Below, piece after piece: positions 34,486 through 45,735 of a stretch of DNA of 64,000 bases. Each line of letters opens with the position of its first letter. Position 1 is the first letter of the stretch. The stretch covers positions 182,287,096 through 182,351,095 of the forward strand of contig NC_056732.1 in assembly GCF_019279795.1 (NCBI RefSeq). Reading direction: 5' to 3'. The notes under the pieces are model-generated. The model was not told the origin of the DNA, searched no databases, and saw nothing but the letters and a program-made list of their open reading frames with translations. A program made the translations under genes and the position numbers. Source of the stretch: Protopterus annectens. Lineage: Eukaryota; Chordata; Ceratodontiformes; Protopteridae.

Positions 34486-34757
34486 CTGGTAAAGCTTTGG
34501 AGGATGATGAAGAGAAATGTGGCTCTCTTTCCAATGGGTGACTTGATGCCCACTGTGAGACCACAAAACATGATCTACTGTGTTTTTAGTTAAGAATTCC
34601 CTTAACAGTATCCTCAGCATCCCTCTAGCTGTTGACACGCGATACCAAAACGAGATGCAATATGTGGAATGCTTTGGGAAAATAAAAGGGCTCAGCAGTC
34701 TTGCAACTTCACCATTCCTTTTTCCAGTGTTGTCTGTAGTAATATATTTGCTTTTCT
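34486..34757 (-). CDS. NRP1: Neuropilin (NRP1-like) exon: central MAM domain
   Basis: Seen: 272 bp on the minus strand with acceptor TTTTTCAG and donor GTAAAT. It starts in phase 1, ends in phase 0 and has 90 codons with no stop. Key strings are GEVARLLSP, YCISFWYR, LRILLRE, GHQVTHWKE and KLYQ at the very end. Known: the NRP1 MAM domain has VARLVSP, HCMTFWYH, LRVKLRY, GHQGDHWKEG and KLYQ in this order, and the KLYQ/VIFEG boundary is an exon junction in my recollection of the gene. This is the strongest single piece of evidence for the gene and for NRP1 rather than NRP2. The third conserved MAM Cys is present. Overall identity to NRP1 looks roughly half by eye, lower than I would expect for a well-conserved receptor. 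A diverged orthologue or a lineage-specific paralogue are both possible. Confidence 0.9.
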
Positions 34758-37085
34758 CTGAAAAACAAATGTTTTTATGTTATTATTTTTAAACTTTATA
34801 AGACTAGGCATGGATGTATATAATTAATGTTCTTATTTTTTTCTGTCTTCATTGTCTTACTCAAACGTATGCACCAATTTCAGGGTAAGCTTTCAGTGTG
34901 ATCAACAATGTTCTGAAAGGCTGCCTATTCAGCATTGCTCATCTTCAGAGAATAATCATATTCACCTTATTAGCAACTGATACTAGCTGTTTTATAAACT
35001 TTTACGTACCTAGCTGAGTGCGTACCTTTTGTTATTATTACTTACATTTTATATGACAAACTATCTTCTACCAAACGTTTAAGACCTATGTTGACTTGCC
35101 TTACTAATTAATCATGTCTATACCTATCCTGCTTATCACAGTGTGGTAACTGTTCATCAGAAGATGCTTGTGTTTATATCTAACCACTTTAAAAAGGTTT
35201 GCTCTTATTTTAATAACTTGATTTACAGTTCTTTCCTTAAGGTGTTACCTAAAATTTTCATTCAAGCTACATCAGATACTGTACTGTTAAAACCCACCAA
35301 AATATTTAAACATCTGTCTGTTTTTATCATCTGATCTCACATCAACATGCAGTATCAAGCCAAGTAAAAATGTCCCCAGAAACAAAAGTGATGCACTTAT
35401 CATAACTTTAAATCTGTAAGGATGCATCCATGTTCAGAAACTCATAGGACTAAAGTCATGGGGATTAGGACCACTTGGCAGTCCAACGTTTTCAGGCTGC
35501 GATATAATTCCCTCATCTTATAATGCACCTCACTGCTCTCCCGTTCCTGATCTCAGGTTAGTCATGCTAAGGAAAAAAAATATAAGACACATAAGACTTT
35601 CTTAACCCTGATGAAGGAAGATGAGTGGAATCATTTAAAAGCGTGGAACTATTTTTACAGATCTATCATCATGGTAAACACATAGCTTTCATGTTTGAAA
35701 AGAAGGAGTCCATGTTTGGTAACTCTTAAGATGGACTTCCAAGCTCTTCCTACTTAATGGACCCCTAGGAGAACAAAGTCTTGTAGCTCTAAAGGCAGAT
35801 CTGAATTAAATCTGGAAATGAGATGCAGCTAATAAAGCTTCTCATAGATATTCATACAAGATATGGAAATGAGATGCAGTTAATAAAGCTTCTCGTAGAC
35901 ATTCACATAAGATCAGATAGCTGATAATAAAATATCATCATGGGCTGTACTTCTGAAAAAGGCTACAAAGGTAGATTAAACCTCAGTGGAATGTGTCTTA
36001 GTAAATTGTACTGATGGCTTATAATGCTTAGTATAGCAACATTTGACATTTGTTTTGGGTTCTTGTGGGAAGGTGAGATATTTTGCAGGAGTGCAAATGG
36101 ATGGATGGATGGATGGATGGAGAAACTGTGACAGAATGGAAGGGTGCCAAATAACCCCTTAATATAAGTGCCCTTAACAACGTGTCCATGGTTCTCACTT
36201 TCAATGCTGATTGATGGAGGGCTGTTCCAGTGGGAAACAACTGGATAGGGACTCAAGGATGATGCCCGCTATTTGTAGGCAGATTGTGACTGCTTGATGA
36301 CTACAATAATCTCTGCCTCAGAACCTGTGGCCATTCTGAAAATGTCCTTGGTTGTTAGGATTCTTCCCATATTGATCTTTATTTTGCTGCTGCCCATATG
36401 TAAGCCATATTTGATGGATGCCTTTCTGTATTTTGGAAAACATGCCTTAAGGAATAATTAAATCATTTCTATGAGCAGCTAGAGACTTACCCTCCTTTTC
36501 CATATTCATTAAGTGTTCCTATACAAAAAAGGTCCATGCATGGGGCATTCATAAGGCTCACTTTAGCATCTTCTGTAAAGCTGATCAATCTGAGGCATGA
36601 ATGCCAACAATTTATTTATTTACTTACTTACATTTGTTTACTGGGAAATTCTGACTGGACGCAGGTCCTTTTTCAGCGGATGCTTGGGGAGAAAAGCTCC
36701 ACATCATGTACATGATAAATAGAGATACAAAGTTGCAGCAATTGTAAACAACATTACAGGTTTCTGGCTTTATCACAATAACAAGATATTGATTATCAAC
36801 AGTATATATAGAAAATGTTGCAAGTTAAGATAGTTTCTTGTTGTTTAGAGTATTAGTAACAAAGTTGTCAGACAAGATTTTAAAGTATGTAAAGACAACT
36901 AGCTGATTCTGACTGTGGTTAGTAGTGGCGGTAGTGTAGTTGGGTTAAGAGTCTAGGTGGGGGGGGGGTAAGGGTAAGAACTATACCCGATCCTACTTCA
37001 CTGGCAGAACTTTCAGCAGTATTATAAGCTATTAAGCTATGTGCATCATGAGAATTGTCATGGTGGATATTGTTACATAAATGGA
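34758..37085. other. Intron sequence with small repeats
   Basis: No exon is supported. A 51-bp near-duplication lies at 35814-35915 (GGAAATGAGATGCAG recurs), a (GGAT)n run at 36098-36120, and a MIR-like SINE tail at about 36600-36710 (antisense, with TTTATTTATTTACTTACTT). Confidence 0.5.
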
Positions 37086-37367
37086 CACAAGCTGGTCTTT
37101 TGTGGTCCATCAGACCACTGAGTGATGGTTCAAAGCACTTAGCTCTTACAGAGCATAGAGAAGTAATGCTCTGAGGTACCACAAGCTGGTCTTTTGTGGT
37201 CCATCAGACCACTGAGTGATGGTTCAAAGCACTTAGCTCTTACAGAGCATAGAGAAGTAATGCTGTGAGGTACCACAAGCTGGTCTTTTGTGGTCCATCA
37301 GACCACTGAGTGATGGTTCAAAGCACTTAGCTCTTACAGAGCATAGAGAAGTAATGCTCTGAGGTAC
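37086..37367. repeat. 94-bp tandem repeat, three units
   Basis: Units start at 37086, 37180 and 37274 (CACAAGCTGGTCTTTTGTGG). They are almost identical (one clear difference, GCTCTG against GCTGTG), so the expansion is recent. Confidence 0.95.
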
Positions 37368-38000
37368 AAATGAGCTGATTCAAGTAGTACAGTGTGACTT
37401 GAACCAAACTGACTTAAGTCTGGAGCCGTAACTACTCCTAATAAAGTAGGAATAACTTAATGGGTAAATTAGAATCTTTGGGATATCAAGATAATATTTT
37501 TCTATAAATGTTCTTATCCTTCATATTCCCCCCAAAAACTTACCATCTAAGGGATTAAACATACTTATATCCATAGTTATGACTTTTCTAAATTAGTTAC
37601 TTTTAATATTTATACTTACTTCTTTGTAGGTAGTCATGCAAGTAGCTTTACATAAATGTACATAGTTTGTTTATTTTTTCTTGTATATAGTTTATTTTCC
37701 TTGTTATGTTGTTTATTGTTTTTCTTTCATTATATGTATGATTGTTATTATAATAAAAAACTTTAAATAAAAGAAATTTGAAAAAAAAGTTGATTTCTCC
37801 CACTCCATTTGTCTTCTGTTTGACTCTAAACATGTTAATCAGCCATTCAGTGCTTCTGGGTTATCCCTGAAAAGGTTCACTTGTGTCCCATGTTTAATAA
37901 AGGAATAAAATAAAAATTTTGTTAGACATATTACTTTGAAACACTACCAAAAACTTCACTATATGGGTCAAACAATTAACTGTCTTCAAGAAAATAGTGC
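37368..38000. other. Unassigned intron sequence
   Basis: AT-rich, no gene or named repeat. Confidence 0.35.
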
Positions 38001-38089
38001 AGGATACAAACATATGCTTCCCTAAGTAGGCCACTACTGTGGAATCTTTATAAAAGGATGGACCATAGCATTCTGAGGTGAAGACTTCA

Positions 38090-39020
38090 ACCAAAAACTC
38101 CATTCTTTGAGAGGGCACAGGACACAGTCTGATATTTTTAGAAGTAGAGCTATCATACTGAGATTGTCACAGGCAATGTTGGTGGCAATGTTAAGAATGG
38201 TGACCAATAGTAAGAACATTCAGGAAGACTGCCGGACTGACCAGAACATTTTCTGCAGAATCCATAGAGGGGAGGACAGGAGAACAGTTGGCCAGCTCCT
38301 TACCTGATGAATCAAATTCAGGACTTCCCCCAATTTAGAGATGTCAAGAAGAGACACAAGGGTGTCAAGTGTCCTCATCATCAACCAAATCAGCCAGAGG
38401 GGATTCTGTAGGAGAATCCCCATGCTTCCTCTTATACTTTGCTTTTTCATACACCTTTGAAGAGGTGAGTCAGAAGAAATGGTAAGCTTCTTTTTGTATG
38501 CAAAAAGGGATCTGCTGAAGTGCTTCATCTTTTCTGCCTCGCATGACAATCTACAGAGCCTGAAACTGGGAACAGAAATGGCTGGAGCTGAAAAATGCTG
38601 GTATCAATCCAGAATATATTATGGAGGGAAACCACATCAAAGAAGAATGCTGGATTGGAATCAAGACAGGCATCAATATTTGCATCAGTCCCAAAGCAAC
38701 TCTGGTCAGATTCCCAACTATTAACGCTAAAAGCTGCAACAATGGTAGTGAAAACATAAGGCCTGAAGTCTGTGCCAAAGGCTGGAGGCCAAGAACAGAC
38801 CTAGGAGTCATCATTCTGGCTGAAGGTACTGATGTTAAACTGACAGACCAACAGAGACATTGGTATCAAACTGGCCAATGCAGAATTCACCACTGATGGT
38901 GAAGGAAGGATATCTGCAGTGATTCTGTACTGGTCAATGGAAGCCTCTTTGGATGTCAGAGCCAAAACATGAGGATCAACAAGTAAAACCTTGGTATCTT
39001 GGATTAGGGAATATAAGTGA
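38090..39020 (-). pseudogene. Decayed coding-like block of unknown origin
   Basis: Read on the minus strand, this block gives long semi-open stretches in alternating frames. One frame runs from about 39010 to 38560 with a single stop (contains VLLVDPHVLALTSKEASIDQ and later GTDANIDACLDSNPAF). It then shifts to a second frame with HGDSPTESPLADLVDDED. The composition (Ser, Asp, Pro-rich, then acidic) recalls retroelement gag proteins, but it does not match the gag of the DIRS copies here and I cannot name it. There are no splice sites in phase with the neuropilin exons. Most likely it is an old retroelement remnant. Confidence 0.3.
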
Positions 39021-39619
39021 CGGTCAGTGCTTCATTGCCTGTTTGAAAAAAAAAAAAAAACAGAAGGGGAAGACAGCCAAGAAAATTTCCATTGAGCTCA
39101 ATAAGATGCTTCTACAAACTCATCATAATTAAAATTAAATACATTAGATGTGGGGCACCTTATTACAGTACTGAGAAGATAGAAGTATTGCAATCTCTTT
39201 ATCATGTGCCAGATCAGCTACAATAGAACCACAAGAATTAGCTGCAGCAACTACAGAGGAGGCAGATGTCTCTATGACCTTCACGTCATTGTAAACACAG
39301 ATTTTTCAAACACTTTAATGTTACTTCAACTACAGGAGGTCAAATATGTGCATACCTATCATCTTTTTAGCAGATTCGTTAACATATTGTTTTACTGGAA
39401 CTGAGACTGAAGGAACACACAACTTCTGGGTCACAAAAATGAACTTTGAGATCACAAAATTTTTTTTATACAACTAACACTGTATATGTCCTTCATAAGA
39501 ATGTGTAGGAGAACTCAGCACAGATCTAGCACTTAAATGGAAAATGACTTTTGCAGAAATAAATCATGCACTTACTGTGCCTGTCCTCTGCATGGATTTT
39601 TTTTATCCACAGCGAACTT
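39021..39619. other. Unassigned intron sequence
   Basis: Includes an A run at 39046-39060. Nothing else is recognised. Confidence 0.35.
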
Positions 39620-39905
39620 TATCATCATAGGGATCATAGGGGATTACTAGGCTATTGACCCAGAAGTCATTTTAAGCCTAGCCATTTAAACCCATTATAA
39701 TACCATAGAAGTGCTAGTCAATACCCAAGATTGCATTTAGTGATGGCTGCCCATGTCCAGGAGGGTTGTGTATGCTATCCCTGGTAAGAATTTAAGGTGC
39801 CCCATCCACTCATCCAGGTTTCTCTTGAACAGTGTCATAGAGGTGCTTTGTTTCACATGAATTGGTAGCCTGTTCCAAAGATGTGGCAGTTGCTGGGAGC
39901 TTTAG
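39620..39905 (-). mobile_element. LINE 3' end, antisense fragment
   Basis: The reverse complement of the terminal part of the CR1-like LINE: on the plus strand GGATTACTAGGCTATTGACC, then AAGCCTAGCC, then the C-terminal coding block (CATCCACTCATCCAGGTTTC; CTTTGTTTCACATGAATTGG). Only about 285 bp remain, and the tail at 39620-39640 matches the older subfamily at 25.8 kb. Confidence 0.8.
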
Positions 39906-40873
39906 TTGTACTGTAGACAGTTCATTGGCTATGGCTTGAATGGTTAAATAATATTAAATTATTCTAAAAGGTAATATTTAAAATGTTCAGTTTTTGAAAG
40001 CATTTGTTACCATACAAAGTGTTTTCACTTTGGTGCTAAGTATCTAATTAATATGTTTCTGCTGCTATTTTGTCATTATGTATTATATCTTTATCAACCT
40101 TATGCTCTAAAATTGAAATAGGGCAGTCAAATAAAAGAAAAACAGCAAAATTCCAATAACATTAATAATACAAAAAGGTTTCTCCCAACAGCAAGGTAGA
40201 CGAATGAACTGTAAACTAAACAGCAGAAGATGCTTTAATATATGCAGAGGCAAACAGTCACACTACTGGAAAGAAGGTGGCAACAAGTTTTTTTTTTTAC
40301 ATAGAAAAATGACAGACATACAAACAACCAGGAAAACAATGGTGAAAGAAGAAACAAAAAGGCAAAAATAGCCTACTAGAACAATGGAGTTCCACCTGCC
40401 AGTGGGGTAAGGTGTTAGGGTGGTGGTAAGGTCAAAATCCTAAAAAAGACCACTCTGACAAACATTTTTGAAAGAAGCTAAACTAATTACCTCAAACAGT
40501 AAAGAGCAATGTAGTGTGCCAGTATAAACAAATAAAGCACTCCATCATTTTATATGACATTTTCAAAAAATAAACAATAAGTCATCTGGTGATCATCTAA
40601 GCTATTTCAATAGCAAGGAAGCTGTAATGTGCAGTAATTTGCATTAAGGGTAGGGGTGTTTGGCAGCTTTGGCAGGGAAGAAAATGGGATTGAAAAGAAG
40701 CTGCTTATTAAATTCATTTTGTGGTGAAGAAATCTTTGAATGCTTGAGTTTTCTTTTGTTTATCTGTGCACCTTCATGGGCTACTGTGCACTTTTTTACT
40801 GGATATATACATAGATAGACAGATGTAAGTTGTTCTTCAAGCAGCTGTCTGCCATCATCTATGTCTCACAGTT
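39906..40873. other. Unassigned intron sequence
   Basis: AT-rich, no element recognised. Confidence 0.35.
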
Positions 40874-41003
40874 TTAGATTCATAGATTAGTACTAAGCTA
40901 ACTGCCCTTACGAGCCATTTTAAGCTTAGCCAATTATCCCTTTTGAGACTCAAACCCTGCATGTTGTGTTTGTATGGCAAACACCTTAACCATTAGGCCA
41001 CCC
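40874..41003 (-). mobile_element. tRNA-derived SINE with LINE-like tail, family 1b
   Basis: On the minus strand it starts GGGTGGCCTAATGGTTAAGG (box A TGGCCTAATGG), then GCAGGGTTTGAGTCTC (box B). The tail reads GGCTAAGCTTAAAATGG followed by TTAGCTTAGTACTAATC and TATGAATC. The tail parallels the LINE 3' end (GGCTAGGCTTATAA, GATAGCCTAGTA, CTATGAAC). At 130 bp it is a compact head-plus-tail SINE. Confidence 0.7.
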
Positions 41004-41929
41004 TTCCCCTTCTTCCTCAGACTTTCTGTCTAACTTTCTGTGGTACCTGGTCAGCTTACCACTCAGAGGCTGTGGCTTCCCCACATTAAAACCTAGTGTA
41101 ACTGATTGGAATAGGGGGCAGAAAGGAAGGTTCCTAGGCCCTGGCATGGTACCACCTTACAGCAGCAGAAAATTTGGTATCCCCTACCCAGTGTCCTATT
41201 GTTTTATGGTAGGGTACAGAAAGGTATACTAATAACTTAGGTGTCCCTGGAATAAGATTATCACATTGATGCAAACTAACAGCGGTTTCCTAATTAGGAT
41301 AAGGATTATGATTTCTCCCTCTTTATTTAGGACAATCCCTGTTTGGGCCACTGGGATTCTGGCAAAGTACATGGAACATGAAAATGTCTTGCGCTTTTAG
41401 GACAAAAGTATTTACTAAGTTTCATGTAATAGCTGAATAAAGCATCTATTTTGTATCAAATTCTGAACATTTTTCTTTTACTTTTGCAATAAATCAAAGA
41501 CCAGCTGCACTTTGGGCATCTGCAAAGGTGCCAAGCCTATTCCTGATGTATATGAATAAAATCCAGACGGTCAAGGCAGCAATTCTAATTAATTTTTTTT
41601 TTGAGGTGGTAACAAGCAGGAGAACTAAAAAAAGACTGGTTGCAAATCAGCAAGGACTTGTCAAACGTAACTAACTACATGGTGGCCATGGGTTCAGGAA
41701 TGGTTTCCCCTTATTTCAGTGTCTGATAAAATCAGTAGACTGGCTGCACCTGCATCAGCTGACAGTCTGAAGCTTGGGTTATGATGACTGTATTTGGTAA
41801 AACAACTACTTTGGAAGAGGTGATATTTTATGTTGTGGATGAGACAGATGACTAAATTACAAGAGGATGCATCTGGCTTCTAACGATAGAGAAAAAGTGA
41901 TTCCTACTAAACAAGCTTTTAATATGGAC
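41004..41929. other. Unassigned intron sequence
   Basis: No gene, RNA or named repeat is recognised. Confidence 0.35.
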
Positions 41930-42078
41930 ATTGCAGTGCAGCACGGGGGGGGGGCGATGCACACCGCAGTGTGTCATCCTTCAAATGAGGCAGTTAACCG
42001 GGGTCCCACCAGCCCATGGTCATAATTCAGGAGGATGCAAAAGATCCCACTTACTTATCAAAAAGAATAGGGGTTATT
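41930..42078 (+). repeat. Widespread vertebrate SINE/LINE-tail-like repeat
   Basis: Contains TCATCCTTCAAATGAGGCAG, TTAACCGGGGTCC, GATCCCACTTACTTATC and AAAAGAATAGGGGTTA. I recall this word order from a repeat common in fish and other lower vertebrates (typically ATGAGACGTTAAACCGAGGT, then CCCATGGCACTT and AAAGAGTAGGGGT). The family name is uncertain. Confidence 0.5.
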
Positions 42079-42111
42079 TGTTTACAATCATTATACTAAA
42101 ATCATATACTT

Positions 42112-42338
42112 ATCACTGTGGTGGTGGTGCTGCGGTAGCATTGTCGCCTCACAGTTAGACGTTGCACGTTCGATTCTTAGAGCGTCTTCTGTGTGTCGAC
42201 ATGCGTGAATGGGCGTTCCTTCGTTGAAGGTTGTGCGTTATGCCCGGCAAGTCAGCATGTAAAAATCTACTGCCAATCATTAGCAGACCGGATTTCCGCT
42301 GTGGCAACCCCTAACCGGGAAAAGCCGAAAGGCAGTTT
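42112..42338 (+). mobile_element. DANA-like tRNA SINE with 21-bp target duplication
   Basis: The head has a tRNA-like pair of boxes (GCGGTAGCATTGTCGCCTC and CGTTCGATTCTTAG). The 3' part reads TTCCGCTGTGGCAACCCC, then GGGAAAAGCCGAAAG, which closely resembles the end of zebrafish DANA-type SINEs (CCGCTGTGGCGACCCC...AAGCCGA). A target-site duplication of 21 bp with one mismatch (TTATACTAAAA.CATATACTT) flanks it at 42091-42111 and 42339-42359, proving integration by target-primed reverse transcription. Confidence 0.85.
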
Positions 42339-42399
42339 TTATACTAAAAACATATACTTCTTCAGCACATCATTAAACATGGACAGCCAAACTAAATAA

Positions 42400-42490
42400 T
42401 TTCCACTTATTTTCCAAGTAAATACAAATCCTTCTTATTTTTAATCAATATATGCAACACTTCTTATTTTTAATCAATATATGCAACAAT
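42400..42490. repeat. 29-bp direct duplication
   Basis: TTCTTATTTTTAATCAATAT followed by ATGCAACA occurs twice in tandem (about 42432-42488). Confidence 0.9.
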
Positions 42491-42555
42491 TTACACACTG
42501 CTATATACAGCTTCCTATACTTACCTATTTCTTATATGAATATGGCCCCCTTTTT

Positions 42556-43620
42556 CATAGGATCACAGGAAGTTACTAGGCTAATGGCCATAGGGCCCTT
42601 ACAAATCTACCCAAGTTCCACCCTTATTTCCACAATTAGCACCAAATGCTTATATCCAAGAGGGATACAGGTGGAATCCCAGTGATGAATTTATGGTTAC
42701 CCATCCAACTGTTCAGATTGCATTTAAAGAGGGCCAATAATGTGCTCTGTTTGACATGAAGTGGGAGTCTGTTCCAAAGGTGTGGTAACCTCTGGGAGAC
42801 AAATCTGTCCCTCCAGCAGGTTCTACTAATGTCACATACCAGGTTAAGGTCTTTACAGCAGGTAATCCATGTACCACTTGACTTGTGGATATGCAGCATT
42901 TCTAGTAAAACAGAGTCAGAAATTGCCTTACATGCAAGGCAGAGATCGCCTCTGAGTAGTCTGTATGAAACAGAATAAAGTGACAGTGATTTCAGATGAT
43001 CCACATAGGACAGGTGCTGAAGACCTTGAGTTTTCCTTGTAAGGAACCTTTGTGGTTTCTCCAGTTACTGCAGGTGCCTGAAAAGGTACATACCAAAAGG
43101 GGCATTGTACTCAATTATTGACCTGATGAGGGAAAAGTACAGGGAGGTAATAACTTCTTTTTTTTTCCAGAGGCAATGCCCTTACTTATGAGATGACCAA
43201 CATAGAATGCCCTTCTTACCACTGGAGACATGGTGATCAAAGGTAAGGTTTCTGTCAACCTGTGTGCCCATGTCTCTCACCACTGAGTGCGTACTTAGGG
43301 TGTTGCTATTGATGTTGTAGTTAGCAGGAACATCACTCTTATCAAAAGAGATGATGATGCATTTTTTACAATGAGTCTAAGACTATGACTTTGGCACCAG
43401 TCATTTGTTTGTGTAAGTCCCTTTTGTATGATGTTGACATAATTTGGAGATTCTATGACCTCTCCCAATTTGCAGTCATCAGCAAACTTCGTCAGCCACA
43501 GACCTTCAGTTTTTGCTTGCACTTCGGAGAAATAGATTCCAAAAAACAGAGGTCCCAGGACTGATCCCTGTGGAACATCACTGGTTATAGGTCAGGTCTG
43601 TTGTTGGAGGTGGATTCCCC
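42556..43620 (-). mobile_element. CR1/L2-like LINE, 5'-truncated antisense copy
   Basis: On the minus strand: RT fragment with KFADDCKLGE (43522-43295), then the C-terminal block (43004-42636) with SVSYRLLRGDLCLACKAI, CWRDRFVSQRLPHLWNRLP and a tail ending GTAACTTCCTGTGATCC. Frameshifts and an insertion of T runs near 43160 show decay. It belongs to the same older subfamily as the copy at 25.8 kb and lies in the sense orientation of the neuropilin gene. Confidence 0.8.
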
Positions 43621-43889
43621 TATTTTGACTATATCATAATAACGCCTACAATTTTGCCACATCCAGAAATTATTTTCTCGATTGCTTCTCTATTATCCAG
43701 CTTCTTATTAGAAAAAGTGTCTTCTGTTCTTTGTTTTAATATAAACTAAACAACCGACATACAAATTATATCTATTTTCTCTATATTACTGTTTCACATA
43801 AATTCATATACCTATATTCAGTATCCCCAGGATTCAGTCTTACATACATTTTCTGGTGCCCTAACCAAATGTTGTCAGTATGAATACCA

Positions 43890-43975
43890 CCTACTGTTTC
43901 TCCTGAAAAGAGGCCACTGGCCTAGAGGGACTAACCTAGCCAATGAAAGGAAAGTAAATAAATAAATATAATGAC
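43890..43975 (+). repeat. SINE tail fragment, family 2
   Basis: CTCCTGAAAAGAGGCCACTG, then GGGACTAACCTAGCC and AAAGTAAATAAATAAATA. It resembles the tails at 9.6, 23.2, 29.7 and 36.6 kb read on their minus strands, and the 3' end of the LINE at 63.7 kb. Confidence 0.45.
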
Positions 43976-44762
43976 AGGGTTTAAGTAGGCACCAATGACT
44001 AAAGTACAAGACTAACCTATCAGGATTTGATCAGAAGATGGACATAAATGGATCATCTAAAAACAGGCCAAACTTAGGTTTACAACAGTAACATCTGATT
44101 AGGTGATGGTATGTAATATCTAGCAGCATTTTGTTTCAACAAAAGAGACGTCTATATGGTTTGTATACAGTACAGTTTGGGAGTAGAGTTATGAAAAGGT
44201 AACATGGACACTAACATTTCTTCCAAATTTTCCTTGTTGTGGCACTAAAAAAAAAAAAAAGAAAATAAATGCCACAGAATAGAAACAGTCCTGCACTATA
44301 TAAATTAAAATACGACAGTATTAAAGCCTGCATGTGCTGAATACAAAACATGTTCAATGGCCAGTACAGAAGATGATAACTGCAATATGTAAATGATAAT
44401 AATCCACCTCAATTATAGGTAAGAAGTGAGGAAGAACTGGTGGTGGTTCCGAGTTTTAAGTACATCGCACAACTTCTTGAAACGATGCAAGGGCTATTTA
44501 TTTGTTACACATCTGTACTTGTTAAACAGGACAGAACACTGATCTACATGCTATTGATTAAATAATTAAAAATTATATTTCATGTACAAGTAAAGAAAAC
44601 TGGACAGAAAGCACAGAAAGCCTATGCGATCTGCTATTAAGCTTATGAGTTCACCTTACTGGAATCTGTGTTGCTTGTTTTTATTTATAATTCTACTGTT
44701 CAGCATACAAAAAAGCAAATTATGTTTTCCCTCCTCAGTTGTGAGCTACAACTGCATCTTAC
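43976..44762. other. Unassigned intron sequence
   Basis: No element is recognised apart from an A run at 44251-44264. Confidence 0.35.
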
Positions 44763-44924
44763 TTGTATATGGTGTTACATGTTCTATTTCACTAGTGGTT
44801 GTTGAATCGGATCGCACCATCCATTTCAGATTTGTTTGTGTATCATGACGCCAGTTACAAATTGTTTGATTCTGACCCCATTCAAAATTGCAGTCGAAAT
44901 TCGAATGTTCTGCTTCTACAGTTC
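44763..44924 (-). CDS. NRP1: Neuropilin (NRP1-like) exon: N-terminal part of MAM domain
   Basis: Seen: 162 bp on the minus strand between an acceptor (TTTACTAG) and a donor (A|GTAAGA), phase 1 at both ends, 53 codons without a stop. The peptide contains FDCNFEWG, then TICNW, then HDTQTNLKW. Known: the NRP1 MAM domain opens with FNC-x-FGWG, a second Cys followed by xW, and HD...LKW at the same spacing. The match is clear and better than to NRP2, which lacks the LKW pattern. The two cysteines correspond to the first two of the four conserved MAM cysteines. MAM domains support neuropilin oligomerisation at the cell surface. The exon joins 34757 downstream with a Lys codon across the junction. 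The C-terminal part of this exon (after LKW) is less like NRP1, so the protein is diverged. Confidence 0.85.
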
Positions 44925-45446
44925 CTAGTAAATGAAAATCATCAGTTAAACTAATATTTTACAACAGTTTGCTATCAATTCAGATGATGAATGGTTAATT
45001 CAAATGTATATGTGTACAGTGACTCAACACAGTGCGTTCTGCAATTCACATGACAGACAAAGTCAACATACAGATAAAGAATGAAACCACTGCAGTGTTA
45101 ACCCACATTTAGAGTTGTCTAAATAATACTAGTGGTCATATTAGAAAATATTGCAGAAAACAGAAACATGCACATTTATTATTTACTTTTCCTATCTGTC
45201 TTTCTATCTATTTATCTACTACCTTTCTGACATGTCTCTCCATCTAATCTGTATTGTGACAGATCGTCCTAGTCAGTAATGTGTTTACTCATTTGCTGTG
45301 GAAGTACACTCATTACAACTGACCACAATTTCATGCACACAGACCCCTGTACTGTCACTGAAGATATAAGTGACTTCATCTCCCATGCTTTTCATATAGA
45401 AAAAGTACTCATTATATTTTCTTTGTGTTTCATTTGGAGTGCAGTC
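44925..45446. other. Unassigned intron sequence
   Basis: Upstream of the first MAM exon. Nothing is recognised. Confidence 0.35.
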
Positions 45447-45735
45447 CATACCTCTCAACCTCTTACGAGTAAGAAATCTGGGCAAAGCCATGTAAAAAGT
45501 GTTACAAACAGGGACAATTTTTAAATATTGCTCTTACAAACTTAGAAAGTTGATAGAATAACAGGTTTTACATTAGCATGAATTTCCTGAAGGGTATGAA
45601 GACACACTCAAATGTCTGTCATTATTTTCTAACTTCAATCTTTAATGATTTGCCACTAATTTGCCAGAAAGACACAATTTTATGAAAAATGGTCCAAAAA
45701 TATAAGGCAAAAATCTGGTACAGTTGAGAGGTATG
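45447..45735. mobile_element. Small TIR transposon, second copy
   Basis: 289 bp bounded by CATACCTCTCAAC and GTTGAGAGGTATG. The interior aligns, inverted, with the element at 29245-29563 (shared words GGGACA, AAATATT, CTGAAG, GTCATTATT). The flanking 8-mers GTGCAGTC and GTGCCCAC agree at 5 of 8 positions, so the target duplication is decayed. Confidence 0.7.

Noticed and set aside
42121..42185. tRNA gene
   Set aside because: Box A and B-like words are present, but no full cloverleaf. It is the head of the DANA-like SINE.
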